From contig NZ_BNBT01000002.1 of assembly GCF_014656095.1 (NCBI RefSeq), positions 62,001 through 126,000 of the forward strand: DNA of 64,000 nucleotides, read 5' to 3'. The stretch's first letter is position 1, and each line of letters opens with the position of its first letter. Below the pieces are notes generated by a model. The model searched no databases and had not been told where the DNA came from. It was given only the letters and a program-made list of their open reading frames with translations. Shown here one piece after another: positions 1 through 8,069 of the stretch. The position numbers and the translations under genes were made by a program. The DNA comes from Streptomyces longispororuber. GTDB taxonomy: Bacteria; Actinomycetota; Actinomycetes; Streptomycetales; Streptomycetaceae.

Positions 1-1484
1 TCCTGAGCACCACGCTGGAGACCCTCGCGGACCCCGACCGCGGCCTGGGGGCCGATCCCGGTGAGCTGCAATGGGCGACCGGTTCGTACACGCTGGCCTT
101 CGCCACCCTGATGTTCACCGCGGGCGCGTTGGGCGATCGGTTCGGTCACCGGACCGTGTTCTCCGGGGGGCTGGTCGTTTTCGCCGGGTCGTCGCTGTGG
201 GCGGCGTACGCGAGCGGCGCGGGCCAGCTCATCGCGGCGCGGGCCGCGATGGGGGTGGGCAGCGCGCTGATCACACCCGCCATGATGGCCATCCTCATGT
301 GGACCTTCACCGGCCCCGCGCGCGCTGCCGCGATCGGTATCTTCTCGACGTCGGCCGGTGTCGGAATGGCTGCCGGTCCGGTGCTGGCGGGATTCCTGCT
401 CGACCATTTCTGGTGGGGGTCGGTCTTCCTGATCAATGTCCCGGTCACGGCATTGGCGCTGATCGGGCTCGCCGTGCTCGTTCCAAATTTCCGCAGCCCC
501 GCCCGGCGGCCCCTGGATCCCGCCGGAATGCTGCTGTCGATCGGTGGGCTCGTGGCGCTGGCCTACGGGCTGATCCGGGCGGGGCAGGTGGCGGCGTGGG
601 GGCGTACCGACGTCTGGGCGCCGATCGTCGCCGGTCTGCTCCTGCTGGCCGCTTTCGTCCTCGTCGAACTGCGCGTCAAGGTGCCCAGCTTCGATCCGCG
701 ACTGCTGGCGCGACGCGCGTTCGGTGGCGGCAACGTGGCGCTCGGACTGCTGCTCTTCGGCGTGGCCGCCATCACCTTCTACAGCGCGTTCTACCTGCAG
801 GGCGCGCTCGGGTTCTCACCGATGAAGGCGGGTCTGGCCAATGTCCCGACCGCGGTGGGCGCGCTCGCGGGGGCGCCCCTCGCCTCGCGCCTGGTGCGCC
901 GCCTGCCGCTCCGCGTGGTCACCGTGCCGGCCTTCACCGTGGCAGCGCTGAGCATGGGCGGGTACGTCCTCCTGGGGCTCGACACCTCGCTCGTCTGGAT
1001 CGAGGTCCTGTTGTTGGTGCAGGGGCTCTCGATCGGCATGGTGATCGGGCCCGTCACGGCCGCGCTGGTCAGTGACCTGCCCTTGGACCGGGCCGGTGCG
1101 GGATCGGCCGTCACCAACACCGTGCGTCAGACCGGCAGTGTCATCGGCATCGCGGTGGGCGGCACGATCATGTCGATCGTGTACCGGCGTGCGATCGAGC
1201 CGTCCCTGGAGGGTGCGCCCGGTCCGGTACGGGAGCAGGCGCGGGTCTCCGCCGAACAGGCCCGTCACGTCGCCGACGTGACGCACCGGCCCGCTCTCGC
1301 TCAGGCCGCCGACGACGCGTTCCTCCATGCCATGCACATCGGGGCGGGCTGGATCGCGGGCATCGCACTCGTCGGAGCTGTCGTGCTGTTCTTCGCCTTG
1401 CCCGCTGCCGGGGAGGAGAAGGGTTCGACAGCCGAGCCGGACCGCGAAGCGGCCCGCACCTCCACGTCCCGGTCCACCGCTTGA
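1..1484 (+). CDS. MFS drug exporter, DHA2/EmrB-QacA type (5' truncated by window edge)
   Basis: This is a proton-driven multidrug efflux permease of the inner membrane. The reading frame is already open at base 3, with no stop before the first internal ATG, so the true start lies left of the window. The visible 493 codons hold about a dozen hydrophobic helices. An early segment reads GELQWATGSYTLAFATLMF followed by GALGDRFGHR, the family's motif A (G-x-x-x-D-R-x-G-x-R) in the loop between TM2 and TM3. A second signature is the GxxxGPxxxG-like segment GVGMAAGPVLAG near TM5, typical of drug/H+ antiporters. The length and the central insertion fit the 14-TM DHA2 branch. The C-terminal tail is hydrophilic. 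The substrate cannot be told from sequence. No regulator gene is visible on this side. Confidence 0.9.
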   Translation, partial: LSTTLETLADPDRGLGADPGELQWATGSYTLAFATLMFTAGALGDRFGHRTVFSGGLVVFAGSSLWAAYASGAGQLIAARAAMGVGSALITPAMMAILMWTFTGPARAAAIGIFSTSAGVGMAAGPVLAGFLLDHFWWGSVFLINVPVTALALIGLAVLVPNFRSPARRPLDPAGMLLSIGGLVALAYGLIRAGQVAAWGRTDVWAPIVAGLLLLAAFVLVELRVKVPSFDPRLLARRAFGGGNVALGLLLFGVAAITFYSAFYLQGALGFSPMKAGLANVPTAVGALAGAPLASRLVRRLPLRVVTVPAFTVAALSMGGYVLLGLDTSLVWIEVLLLVQGLSIGMVIGPVTAALVSDLPLDRAGAGSAVTNTVRQTGSVIGIAVGGTIMSIVYRRAIEPSLEGAPGPVREQARVSAEQARHVADVTHRPALAQAADDAFLHAMHIGAGWIAGIALVGAVVLFFALPAAGEEKGSTAEPDREAARTSTSRSTA

Positions 1485-1646
1485 CGGGGCGCTCATCACG
1501 GTGGCGGAGAGGGTGGAGTGCCGCCAGGGCTCAGGTGAGGTGACGGGAAGTCGCGCCTGCGTCACGTGACACGTTGACCTGCCGACGCCACCACGGTTGC
1601 ATGCCTGATGGCCCTTCAGGGGGAGAGCCGGAGGAGGGCCGTCACT

Positions 1647-1722
1647 CATCTGCCGTGACTGATCCGTCGTGGCTGATCTGCCGTAGCGCATCCGTCGTAG
1701 CTCACCTGTCGTGAATCATCTG
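1647..1722 (+). repeat. 14-bp tandem repeat, 5.4 copies, upstream of PD40 gene
   Basis: Five consecutive 14-bp units start at 1647, 1661, 1675, 1689 and 1703, and a partial sixth starts at 1717. All follow the pattern (C/G)A(T/C)C(T/C)G(C/T)CGT(G/A)NNN. The array ends at the Shine-Dalgarno region of the gene starting at 1733. The unit length is not a multiple of three in any obvious coding frame, so it looks like a leader or operator array. The period of 14 bp does not match the helical repeat. Confidence 0.8.
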
Positions 1723-1732
1723 GGGGAAAATC

Positions 1733-2833
1733 ATGGGAATCACGCACCGCGGCACCACCAGACGTGTGCGGGCCGCCCTGAGCGCGGCGGTCGTCATCTG
1801 CGCGGTCACGGCGGCCGTGCCCGCAGCCGCCACGGCCGCCGCGAACGCCACGGATGCCGTACGGGGCCCGACGGTCGCGGTGGGGGGACTGGACGTCGGT
1901 GTCGAGAGGATCAGCGTCGCGACCGACGAGGGGTACGGCGCCGCCTCGATCACCCCCGACGGCCGCAGCGTCGTCTTCAGGTCGCTGAAGGACGTCGCGG
2001 GCTCGGGCGGCAACGAGGTGTACGTCCACGACCGGTCGGCGGGGCGGACCAGGACCGAGCCCATCGTGGAGGGGTGGACCCCGGCGATCAGCGGCGACGG
2101 GAGGCAGGTCGCCGCCACCACTCCGGCCCAGGGGATGAGCACGCAGCGGATCCGGCAGCACTCGCTGGACCTGGGCATCCTCCCCTTCGGTTGCGGCCGC
2201 TGCAACGAACCGTCGCTGAGTGCGGACGGCCGCCACCTCGCCTTCGGCGTCGTGGACTACATCTCGCACAACCGGCGGGTCCTGGTCGCGGACCGCGACG
2301 GCGGCTACCAGACCATCGCCTACCTGGGCAGCGGGGCTCCGGCCCGGCCGTCCATCAGCGGTGACGGCCGCCATGTCGCCTACCAGGACCGCGCGTACCA
2401 GAAGGAGGGCGTCTACCTGTGGGACCGCACCACCGGCACCACGTCGGGCCCGCTGGAGGGCCCGGACACGTACGCGTCGCTCGTCCAGCTCAGTGACGAC
2501 GGCGGCAAGGTCGTCTACCTCTCGGGCTCCGACACCTACGTCCACGACGTCGCCTCGGGCACCACCCAGCGCGTCCCGGACGTGAAGGGCGTGGCCATCG
2601 ACCCCACCGGCCGCCACCTGCTGTACGCCCCCCATGGCACGGGCGGGCCGTCGCTCGTCCTGCGCGACCTCCGGACGGGCACCGACAAGACCGTCTCCGA
2701 CCAGCCCGCCACGGCCGAGGTGGACTCCGTCAGCGCCGACGGGCGCGACGTGGTCTTCCAGTCCGCAGCCGACGGCATCGTCCCCGGAGACACCAACGGC
2801 AAGCCCGACGTGTTCGTCCGCCGCCTCTTCTGA
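1733..2833 (+). CDS. Secreted PD40/TolB-like beta-propeller protein
   Basis: This 366-residue protein has a Sec signal peptide: a basic N-terminus (HRGTTRRVR), then an Ala-rich hydrophobic core ending near AAATAAANA at about residue 38. The body contains repeated blades with the PD40 hallmark of Asp-Gly-Arg turns: TPDGRSVVFRS, SGDGRQVAA, SADGRHLAFG, SGDGRHVAY, SDDGGKVVY, SADGRDVVFQ. That suggests a six-bladed TolB-type propeller outside the membrane. No catalytic motif is seen. Proteins of this type usually bind other proteins or cell-wall material, so a binding role is an inference. The ATG was chosen because a GGGGGAAAA element lies just before it. It sits alone between the MFS gene and a strong terminator. 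Confidence 0.85.
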   Translation: MGITHRGTTRRVRAALSAAVVICAVTAAVPAAATAAANATDAVRGPTVAVGGLDVGVERISVATDEGYGAASITPDGRSVVFRSLKDVAGSGGNEVYVHDRSAGRTRTEPIVEGWTPAISGDGRQVAATTPAQGMSTQRIRQHSLDLGILPFGCGRCNEPSLSADGRHLAFGVVDYISHNRRVLVADRDGGYQTIAYLGSGAPARPSISGDGRHVAYQDRAYQKEGVYLWDRTTGTTSGPLEGPDTYASLVQLSDDGGKVVYLSGSDTYVHDVASGTTQRVPDVKGVAIDPTGRHLLYAPHGTGGPSLVLRDLRTGTDKTVSDQPATAEVDSVSADGRDVVFQSAADGIVPGDTNGKPDVFVRRLF

Positions 2834-2910
2834 CCTCGGCGGACGAGCGTCTGCCCTCGGCCGCTCCCGGCCTCGGTGGTCTTCTTCCGGCCTCGGCCGT
2901 CGCCTCGTAC

Positions 2911-2954
2911 GCGCCGGGCACCCGCAGGGCGTCGTCCCCGCGGGTGCCCGGCGC
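2911..2954 (+). terminator. Terminator after PD40 gene
   Basis: A perfect 15-bp stem (2911-2925 with 2940-2954; arm GCGCCGGGCACCCGC) encloses a 14-nt loop. It lies 78 nt after the PD40 stop codon and before the ATP-grasp gene, so those two genes are probably separate transcripts. No T-tract follows, which is usual in Streptomyces. Confidence 0.7.
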
Positions 2955-3077
2955 GGACCAGGTGAAACGCGGGATCCACCCAGGGTTGAGGCGAGAGGTC
3001 ACGGGTACCCAGGGACCTCATCACCGGCCGTCGTGCCGGTTTTCGGCCATCCGCCGCCAACACCTGGGGAAAGGTCC

Positions 3078-4382
3078 GTGACACACAACGTCTTCGTCCT
3101 CGGTCTCGACGAGGCCAACATGCCCACCCTGTCCGCGGTGCCGGACGCGCACCGCTACCGCTTCCACCCGCTCCTGACCATCGAGGAGCTCCAGCACGGC
3201 GAGGTGTCCGTGCCGGACCTCATCGCCAAGGCCGAGCGCGTCCTGGACGGCTTCGACGGGTCGATCGACGCGATCGTCGGCTACTGGGACTTCCCCGTCA
3301 GCACGCTCGTGCCGATCCTCGGCGAGCGCTACGGCACCCGCTCCACCAGCCTGGAGTCCGTCGTCAAGTGCGAGCACAAGTACTGGAGCCGCCTGGAGCA
3401 GCAGAAGGTCACCGACGCCCACCCCCGCTTCGGCCGCGTCGACCTGGACGCCGACGACCCGCGACCACCGGAGGGCGTGCGCTTCCCGATGTGGCTCAAG
3501 CCCGCGCTGTCGTACTCCTCCGAACTCGCCTACGGCGTGCGGGACGAGGCGGAGTTCGCCGACGCCGTCGCCCGTATCCGCGAGGGCATCGACCGGGTGG
3601 GCAAGCCCTTCGAGCACGTCCTGGACCGGCTCGACCTGCCGCCCGAGATGGCCGACGTCGGCGGGCGGGTGTGCCTGGCCGAGGAGGCCCTCACCGGTGT
3701 GCAGGTCGCGGTGGAGGGGTACGTGCACGACTCCGAGGTCACGGTGTACGGCGTCCTGGACTCCATCAACTACCCGGAGACGTCCTGCTTCCTGTGCCAC
3801 CAGTACCCCTCCGGGCTGCCGGAGCCGGTGCAGCGGCGGCTGCGGGACATATCGGAGCGGGTGATACGCCGGATCGGGATGAACTGGGCGACCTTCAGCA
3901 TCGAGTTCTTCTACGACCCGGGCACCGACGCCGTCAACATCCTGGAGATCAACCCCCGCCACTCCCAGTCGCACGCGGAGATGTTCGCGTACGTCGACGG
4001 CGTGCCCAACCACCACTGCATGCTCAGCCTCGCCCTCGGCGAGGACCCGCGGGTCCCCCACGGCGAGGGCCCGTACCGGGTGGCGGCGAAGTGGTACCAC
4101 CGCTGGTTCGCCGACGCCACCGTGCACGACGTGCCCACGCGCGAGGAGGTCGAGCGCATCGAGGAGAGCATCCCCGGCGTCCGCGTCGACGTCACGCCCG
4201 AGGAGGGCCAGCGGCTGTCGGACCTGCCCCAGCAGGACAGCTACAGCTACGAGTTGGCGCACGTCTTCACCGGGGGCGACAGCGAGGAGGAGCTCAGGGA
4301 GAAGTACGACAAGTGCGTGGCGGCGCTGGGCCTGACCTTCGACGGGACGACCCCCGGCGGCCGCGGCACGAAGCACCCCTGA
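3078..4382 (+). CDS. ATP-grasp domain ligase
   Basis: This 434-residue protein is of the carbamoyl-phosphate-synthase-like ATP-grasp superfamily, which forms C-N bonds through an acyl-phosphate intermediate. An N-terminal pre-ATP-grasp region (THNVFVLGLDEAN...) is followed by the CKHKYW-like segment VVKCEHKYWSRL. Next comes the nucleotide-clamp lysine in MWLKPALSYSS, then the metal-binding FSIEFFYDPGTDAVNILEIN with the conserved Glu and Asn-Pro-Arg (EINPRHS). The GTG start at 3078 follows a GGGGAAAGG Shine-Dalgarno; upstream ATGs in this frame lie inside the previous gene. The acceptor and donor substrates are not predictable. The gene downstream, 115 nt away, encodes a serine hydrolase, so a ligase/hydrolase pair acting on related amides is plausible but inferred. 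Confidence 0.8.
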   Translation: MTHNVFVLGLDEANMPTLSAVPDAHRYRFHPLLTIEELQHGEVSVPDLIAKAERVLDGFDGSIDAIVGYWDFPVSTLVPILGERYGTRSTSLESVVKCEHKYWSRLEQQKVTDAHPRFGRVDLDADDPRPPEGVRFPMWLKPALSYSSELAYGVRDEAEFADAVARIREGIDRVGKPFEHVLDRLDLPPEMADVGGRVCLAEEALTGVQVAVEGYVHDSEVTVYGVLDSINYPETSCFLCHQYPSGLPEPVQRRLRDISERVIRRIGMNWATFSIEFFYDPGTDAVNILEINPRHSQSHAEMFAYVDGVPNHHCMLSLALGEDPRVPHGEGPYRVAAKWYHRWFADATVHDVPTREEVERIEESIPGVRVDVTPEEGQRLSDLPQQDSYSYELAHVFTGGDSEEELREKYDKCVAALGLTFDGTTPGGRGTKHP

Positions 4383-4426
4383 ACCGACGGCGGCCCCGGC
4401 ACCGTGCACCCCTGGACCGACGGCGG
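4373..4426 (+). repeat. 21-bp direct duplication spanning the ATP-grasp stop codon
   Basis: The 21 bp at 4373-4393 recur at 4406-4426 with a single mismatch. The offset is 33 bp, so the copies are in the same frame. The mismatch changes the stop codon TGA in the first copy to TGG in the second, which is therefore untranslated spacer. Confidence 0.75.
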
Positions 4427-4497
4427 CGGGCGGCCCCGGAACGGCCCGCGCGCCCGCCGGTCCGGCCCCGCGAGTTTCCTAAGGAGCGACACCGCTC

Positions 4498-6585
4498 ATG
4501 CGTCATGTGAGCAACCTTCCGTACGAGACGAAGACCGACGACCACGTCACCATCCCCACATCCGACGGCATCCGGCTGTCCGCCCGCGTCTGGCGGCCCG
4601 TCTCGTCCGACAGCGAGCCCGTGCCGGCGATCCTGGAGTACATCCCGTACCGCAAGCGCGATCTGACGGCCGAGCGCGACGCGATCCACCACCCCTACAT
4701 GGCCGGCCACGGCTACGCCTGCGTCCGTGTGGACCTGCGCGGCACCGGCGACTCCGAGGGCGTGCTGCGCGACGAGTACCTGGAGCGCGAGCAGGCCGAC
4801 GCCGAGGACGTCCTTGCCTGGCTCGCCGAGCAGCCCTGGTGCGACGGCACCACCGGCATGATGGGCCTGTCCTGGGGCGCGTTCGCCGCCCTCCAGGTCG
4901 CCGCCCGGCGGCCGCCGAGCCTGGGCGCCATCGTCATCTCGTCCTTCACCGACGACCGGTACGCCGACGACATGCACTACATGGGCGGGGCGCTGCTCTC
5001 GGACAACCTCGCCGAGGCGGGCACCATGTTCGCGTACGGCACCTGCCCGCCCGACCCGGCCGTGGTGGGCCCCCGGTGGCGCGAGATGTGGCACGAGCGC
5101 CTCGAAGGGACCCGGCCCTGGGTCCTCGAATGGCTCCGCCACCAGCGCCGCGACGACTACTGGCGGCACGCGTCGGTGTGCGAGGACTACGCGGCGGTGC
5201 GCTGCCCGGTGCTCGCCTCCAGCGGCTGGGCGGACGGCTACTCCAACGCCGTGACGCGGCTCCTGGGCCGTCTCGACGTACCGCGCAAGGGGCTCATCGG
5301 GCCCTGGTCGCACAAGTTCCCGCACCTGGGCGAGCCGGGGCCCGCCATCGGCTACCTCCAGGAGGTCGTGCGCTGGTGGGACCACTGGCTGAAGGGCGTC
5401 GACAACGGCGTCATGGACGGGCCCATGCTGCGCGCCTGGATGCAGGACAGCGTGCCGCCCTCCACCTCGTACGAGGAGCGGCCCGGCCGCTGGGTCGCCG
5501 AGCCCACGTGGCCGTCGCCGCGGCTGACACCCGTGCGCTACGGGCTGTCCCGCGCCGGTCTCACCGAGGAGGGCGCCGCGGGCGCCGAGGCCGCCGCTGC
5601 CACAGCGGGCACCGCGGCCGCTGCGGACACCGCCGCCAACGCGGGCGCCGAGGGTGGGATGACCATTCAGTCCCCGCTGTCCGTGGGCCAGTTCGCCGGG
5701 AAGTGGGCCTCCTACAACGCCCCGCCCGACCTGCCCTACGACCAGCGCGAGGAGGACGGCGGCTCCCTGGTCTTCGAGACCGAGCCGCTGGCGGAGCCCG
5801 TGGAGATCCTGGGCGCGCCGACGGTCGAGCTCGAGGTGTCCGCCACCGAGCCGGTCGCGATGGTCGCGGCCCGGCTGTCCGACGTGAGCCCGCGCGGCAG
5901 CGCCACCCGGGTCACGTACGGGCTGCTGAACCTCACCCGCCGCGACGGCCACGAGGACGCCCCGCAGCCGCTGGAGCCCGGCCGCCGCTACCGGGTCACC
6001 GTCCAGCTCAACGGCGTCGCCCAGTCCTTCCCCGCGGGCCACCGCATCCGGCTGTCCCTGTCCACGTCCTACTGGCCGCTGGCCTGGCCGCCGCCGAGGC
6101 CGGTGCTCCTGACGGTGCACGAGGGGTCCGCCCTGACCCTGCCGGTGCGGCCCGCGGGCCTCCCGGACGACCTGCCGCAGGAGCCCTTCGGGGAGCCGGA
6201 GGGCACCGAGCCCCCGACCGGCACCCAGCTCACCGCCCCCGAGCAGCGCTGGCGGGTCACCCGGGACCTGGTCGACTACGCGGCCGAGCTGGAGATCGTC
6301 AAGGACCGCGGCCTGGTCCGCATCGACGACATCGGGCTCGACGTGGGCCGCCGTGCCTACGAGCGCTACACCTCGACGGCCGACGACTTCACCTCGGCGA
6401 GCGGCGAGTCGGCGTGGACGATGAGCTTCCGCCGCGACGACTGGGACGTGCGCGTGGCGACGCGCACCGTCCTGAGCTGCGACGAGACCGAGTTCCGGGT
6501 CGACGCCACGCTGGACGGCTACGAGAACGGGAAACGGGTGTTCTCCCGCACGTGGAACGAGACGGTCCCACGGGACTTGCTGTAA
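4498..6585 (+). CDS. CocE/NonD family serine hydrolase (X-Pro dipeptidyl-peptidase-like)
   Basis: This 695-residue protein has the S15 fold: an alpha/beta-hydrolase core and a C-terminal jelly-roll (PepX_C) domain. The nucleophile elbow GLSWG places the catalytic serine at residue 125. The acid is probably Asp246 in GWADGYS, and the base His272 in GPWSHKFPH. The C-terminal domain starts around residue 400 (SLVFETEPLAEPVEILGAPTVE...). Between the two lies an Ala-rich low-complexity linker at about residues 360-385. Family members cleave acyl esters or amides, including X-Pro dipeptides and cocaine. No signal peptide is visible, so it is cytoplasmic. The ATG has a good AAGGAG element 12 nt upstream. 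It probably belongs to one transcription unit with the ATP-grasp gene. Confidence 0.85.
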   Translation: MRHVSNLPYETKTDDHVTIPTSDGIRLSARVWRPVSSDSEPVPAILEYIPYRKRDLTAERDAIHHPYMAGHGYACVRVDLRGTGDSEGVLRDEYLEREQADAEDVLAWLAEQPWCDGTTGMMGLSWGAFAALQVAARRPPSLGAIVISSFTDDRYADDMHYMGGALLSDNLAEAGTMFAYGTCPPDPAVVGPRWREMWHERLEGTRPWVLEWLRHQRRDDYWRHASVCEDYAAVRCPVLASSGWADGYSNAVTRLLGRLDVPRKGLIGPWSHKFPHLGEPGPAIGYLQEVVRWWDHWLKGVDNGVMDGPMLRAWMQDSVPPSTSYEERPGRWVAEPTWPSPRLTPVRYGLSRAGLTEEGAAGAEAAAATAGTAAAADTAANAGAEGGMTIQSPLSVGQFAGKWASYNAPPDLPYDQREEDGGSLVFETEPLAEPVEILGAPTVELEVSATEPVAMVAARLSDVSPRGSATRVTYGLLNLTRRDGHEDAPQPLEPGRRYRVTVQLNGVAQSFPAGHRIRLSLSTSYWPLAWPPPRPVLLTVHEGSALTLPVRPAGLPDDLPQEPFGEPEGTEPPTGTQLTAPEQRWRVTRDLVDYAAELEIVKDRGLVRIDDIGLDVGRRAYERYTSTADDFTSASGESAWTMSFRRDDWDVRVATRTVLSCDETEFRVDATLDGYENGKRVFSRTWNETVPRDLL

Positions 6586-6765
6586 CCGCCCCGCGGCCGC
6601 CTCACGGCACACCCCTTCCGGCCCCCGGACGGGGGAAGCCGGATACTGGAACATACGCAACGGATCACGTCGGGGCGCGCCCCGGCGCGTGCTCCGGGCG
6701 CCGCCGTACGCGGGCCCGGGGCACGCGCCGGGCGCGGGCCCGGCCGCAAGGAGTGTGACCGCCGC

Positions 6766-7212
6766 ATGAGCACCTCGGGCGACCTGCCGGTCCTGCACAG
6801 CCTCACCGAACTCGCCCGTCTGGTCGAACAGCACCCGGACCTGTACGTGCGCTGGTCCCGCGGCCCCGAGAAGGACCTCCGCGCGGCCCGGAGCAGGGAC
6901 GACCTCACGGGCACCCATATGCCCGGGCTCTCCGCCAACCCGCTGCACGTCGAGCACTGGTGGGAGCACCGGCCCGTCGAGCTGTGGGTGGCCCGGCGCC
7001 TGCACGACTACTCGCACCTCCCCCGCGAGAAGGGCGACGGGGTGCGCCCGTGGGTGCTGCTGGGCCGGGAGAAGGGCCGGGGGCCCGACAACGAGCCGCT
7101 CGTGCAGGAGGTCGAGCCGCTGGCGTGGATCGACCCGAAGATGATCGAGGAGGCACGCGCCGAGGTGGCCCGGCAGGCCGGCTCCTGGGGGCCGCTGCGC
7201 CGCGGCGAGTGA
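6766..7212 (+). CDS. Conserved small actinobacterial protein (DUF6098-like)
   Basis: This 148-residue soluble protein has no signal peptide. It begins with the run [20 protein letters not shown] and has a conserved-looking centre, [20 protein letters not shown] recall this pattern from uncharacterised Streptomyces proteins labelled DUF6098, but could not check it. No catalytic motif is evident. The ATG follows a GCAAGGAGTG element. The next gene is 95 nt downstream on the same strand, so co-transcription with the sugar phosphorylase pair is possible. Confidence 0.7.
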   Translation: MSTSGDLPVLHSLTELARLVEQHPDLYVRWSRGPEKDLRAARSRDDLTGTHMPGLSANPLHVEHWWEHRPVELWVARRLHDYSHLPREKGDGVRPWVLLGREKGRGPDNEPLVQEVEPLAWIDPKMIEEARAEVARQAGSWGPLRRGE

Positions 7213-7307
7213 GGCCGCCGGGGCCCGGCGGCCGCACACGTACCCCGGAGGGGGCCGGTCGCGCACATCACCTTGTTGACCACTGTCTGACGGGGAAGGT
7301 GCCCTGC

Positions 7308-8069
7308 ATGACGACACACGGATCCCACCTCACACAGCTCGGCCTCCCGGGGACCATCCGGGCCTGTCTCTTCGACCTGGACGGCGTCATCACTAAGACG
7401 GCCGTCGTCCACGCCGCCGCCTGGAAGGAGGCCTTCGACGCCTTCCTGCGCGAGCGGGAGGGCGACGGCTTCCGGCCCTTCGACGCGTCCGCCGAGTACG
7501 ACGAGTACGTCGACGGCAAGCCGCGCGCCGACGGCGTGCGCGACTTCCTCGCCTCGCGCGGCATCGAGCTGCCCGAGGGGCGGCCCGACGACCCCCCGGA
7601 CCGGCCCACGGTCCACGGCGTGGGCAACCGCAAGAACGAGATCCTGCTGGAGAAGATCCGCACCGGCGGCGTCGAGGCCTACGACGGCACCCTGCGCTAT
7701 CTGGAGGCCGTACGGGCCGCGGGGCTGCGCACGGCGGTCGTGTCGTCCAGCGCCAACTGCCGGGACGTGCTGCGCTCGATCGACGCGGAGTCCCTGTTCG
7801 ACGTGCGGATCGACGGCGTCGTCGCGGCCGAGCGGCAACTGCCGGGCAAGCCGCGGCCCGACACCTTCCTCGCCGCGGCGAAGGACCTGGGCGTCGACCC
7901 GGGCGCGGCGGCGGTCTTCGAGGACGCGCTGGCCGGGATGGACGCCGGGCGCTCGGGCCACTTCGGCTACGTCGTCGGCGTCGACCGCGTCGGCCAGGCG
8001 GACGCCCTGCGGGCGCACGGCGCCGACCGGGTGGTGCGGGACCTGGCGGAACTGGGGGGCGAGGCATGA
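7308..8069 (+). CDS. HAD-family beta-phosphoglucomutase-like phosphatase/mutase
   Basis: This 253-residue HAD enzyme carries motif I as FDLDGVIT, with nucleophile Asp23 and acid/base Asp25. Motif II is VVSSSAN; the motif III lysine is in GKPRPDTFL; motif IV is [14 protein letters not shown]. The helical cap between motifs I and II has the length of beta-phosphoglucomutases. Such enzymes convert beta-glucose-1-phosphate to glucose-6-phosphate. The ATG at 7308 has a GGGGAAGG element upstream; in-frame ATGs further left lie inside the previous gene. Its stop overlaps the start of the GH65 phosphorylase by 4 nt (ATGA), which ties the two into one pathway. Mycobacteria carry the same pairing. Confidence 0.88.
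   Translation: MTTHGSHLTQLGLPGTIRACLFDLDGVITKTAVVHAAAWKEAFDAFLREREGDGFRPFDASAEYDEYVDGKPRADGVRDFLASRGIELPEGRPDDPPDRPTVHGVGNRKNEILLEKIRTGGVEAYDGTLRYLEAVRAAGLRTAVVSSSANCRDVLRSIDAESLFDVRIDGVVAAERQLPGKPRPDTFLAAAKDLGVDPGAAAVFEDALAGMDAGRSGHFGYVVGVDRVGQADALRAHGADRVVRDLAELGGEA

Noticed and set aside
4294..7317. A 1,007-codon minus-strand open frame opposite the CocE-type hydrolase
   Set aside because: It is low-complexity (Gly/Arg/Ala/Val), shows no motif and crosses three well-supported plus-strand genes.
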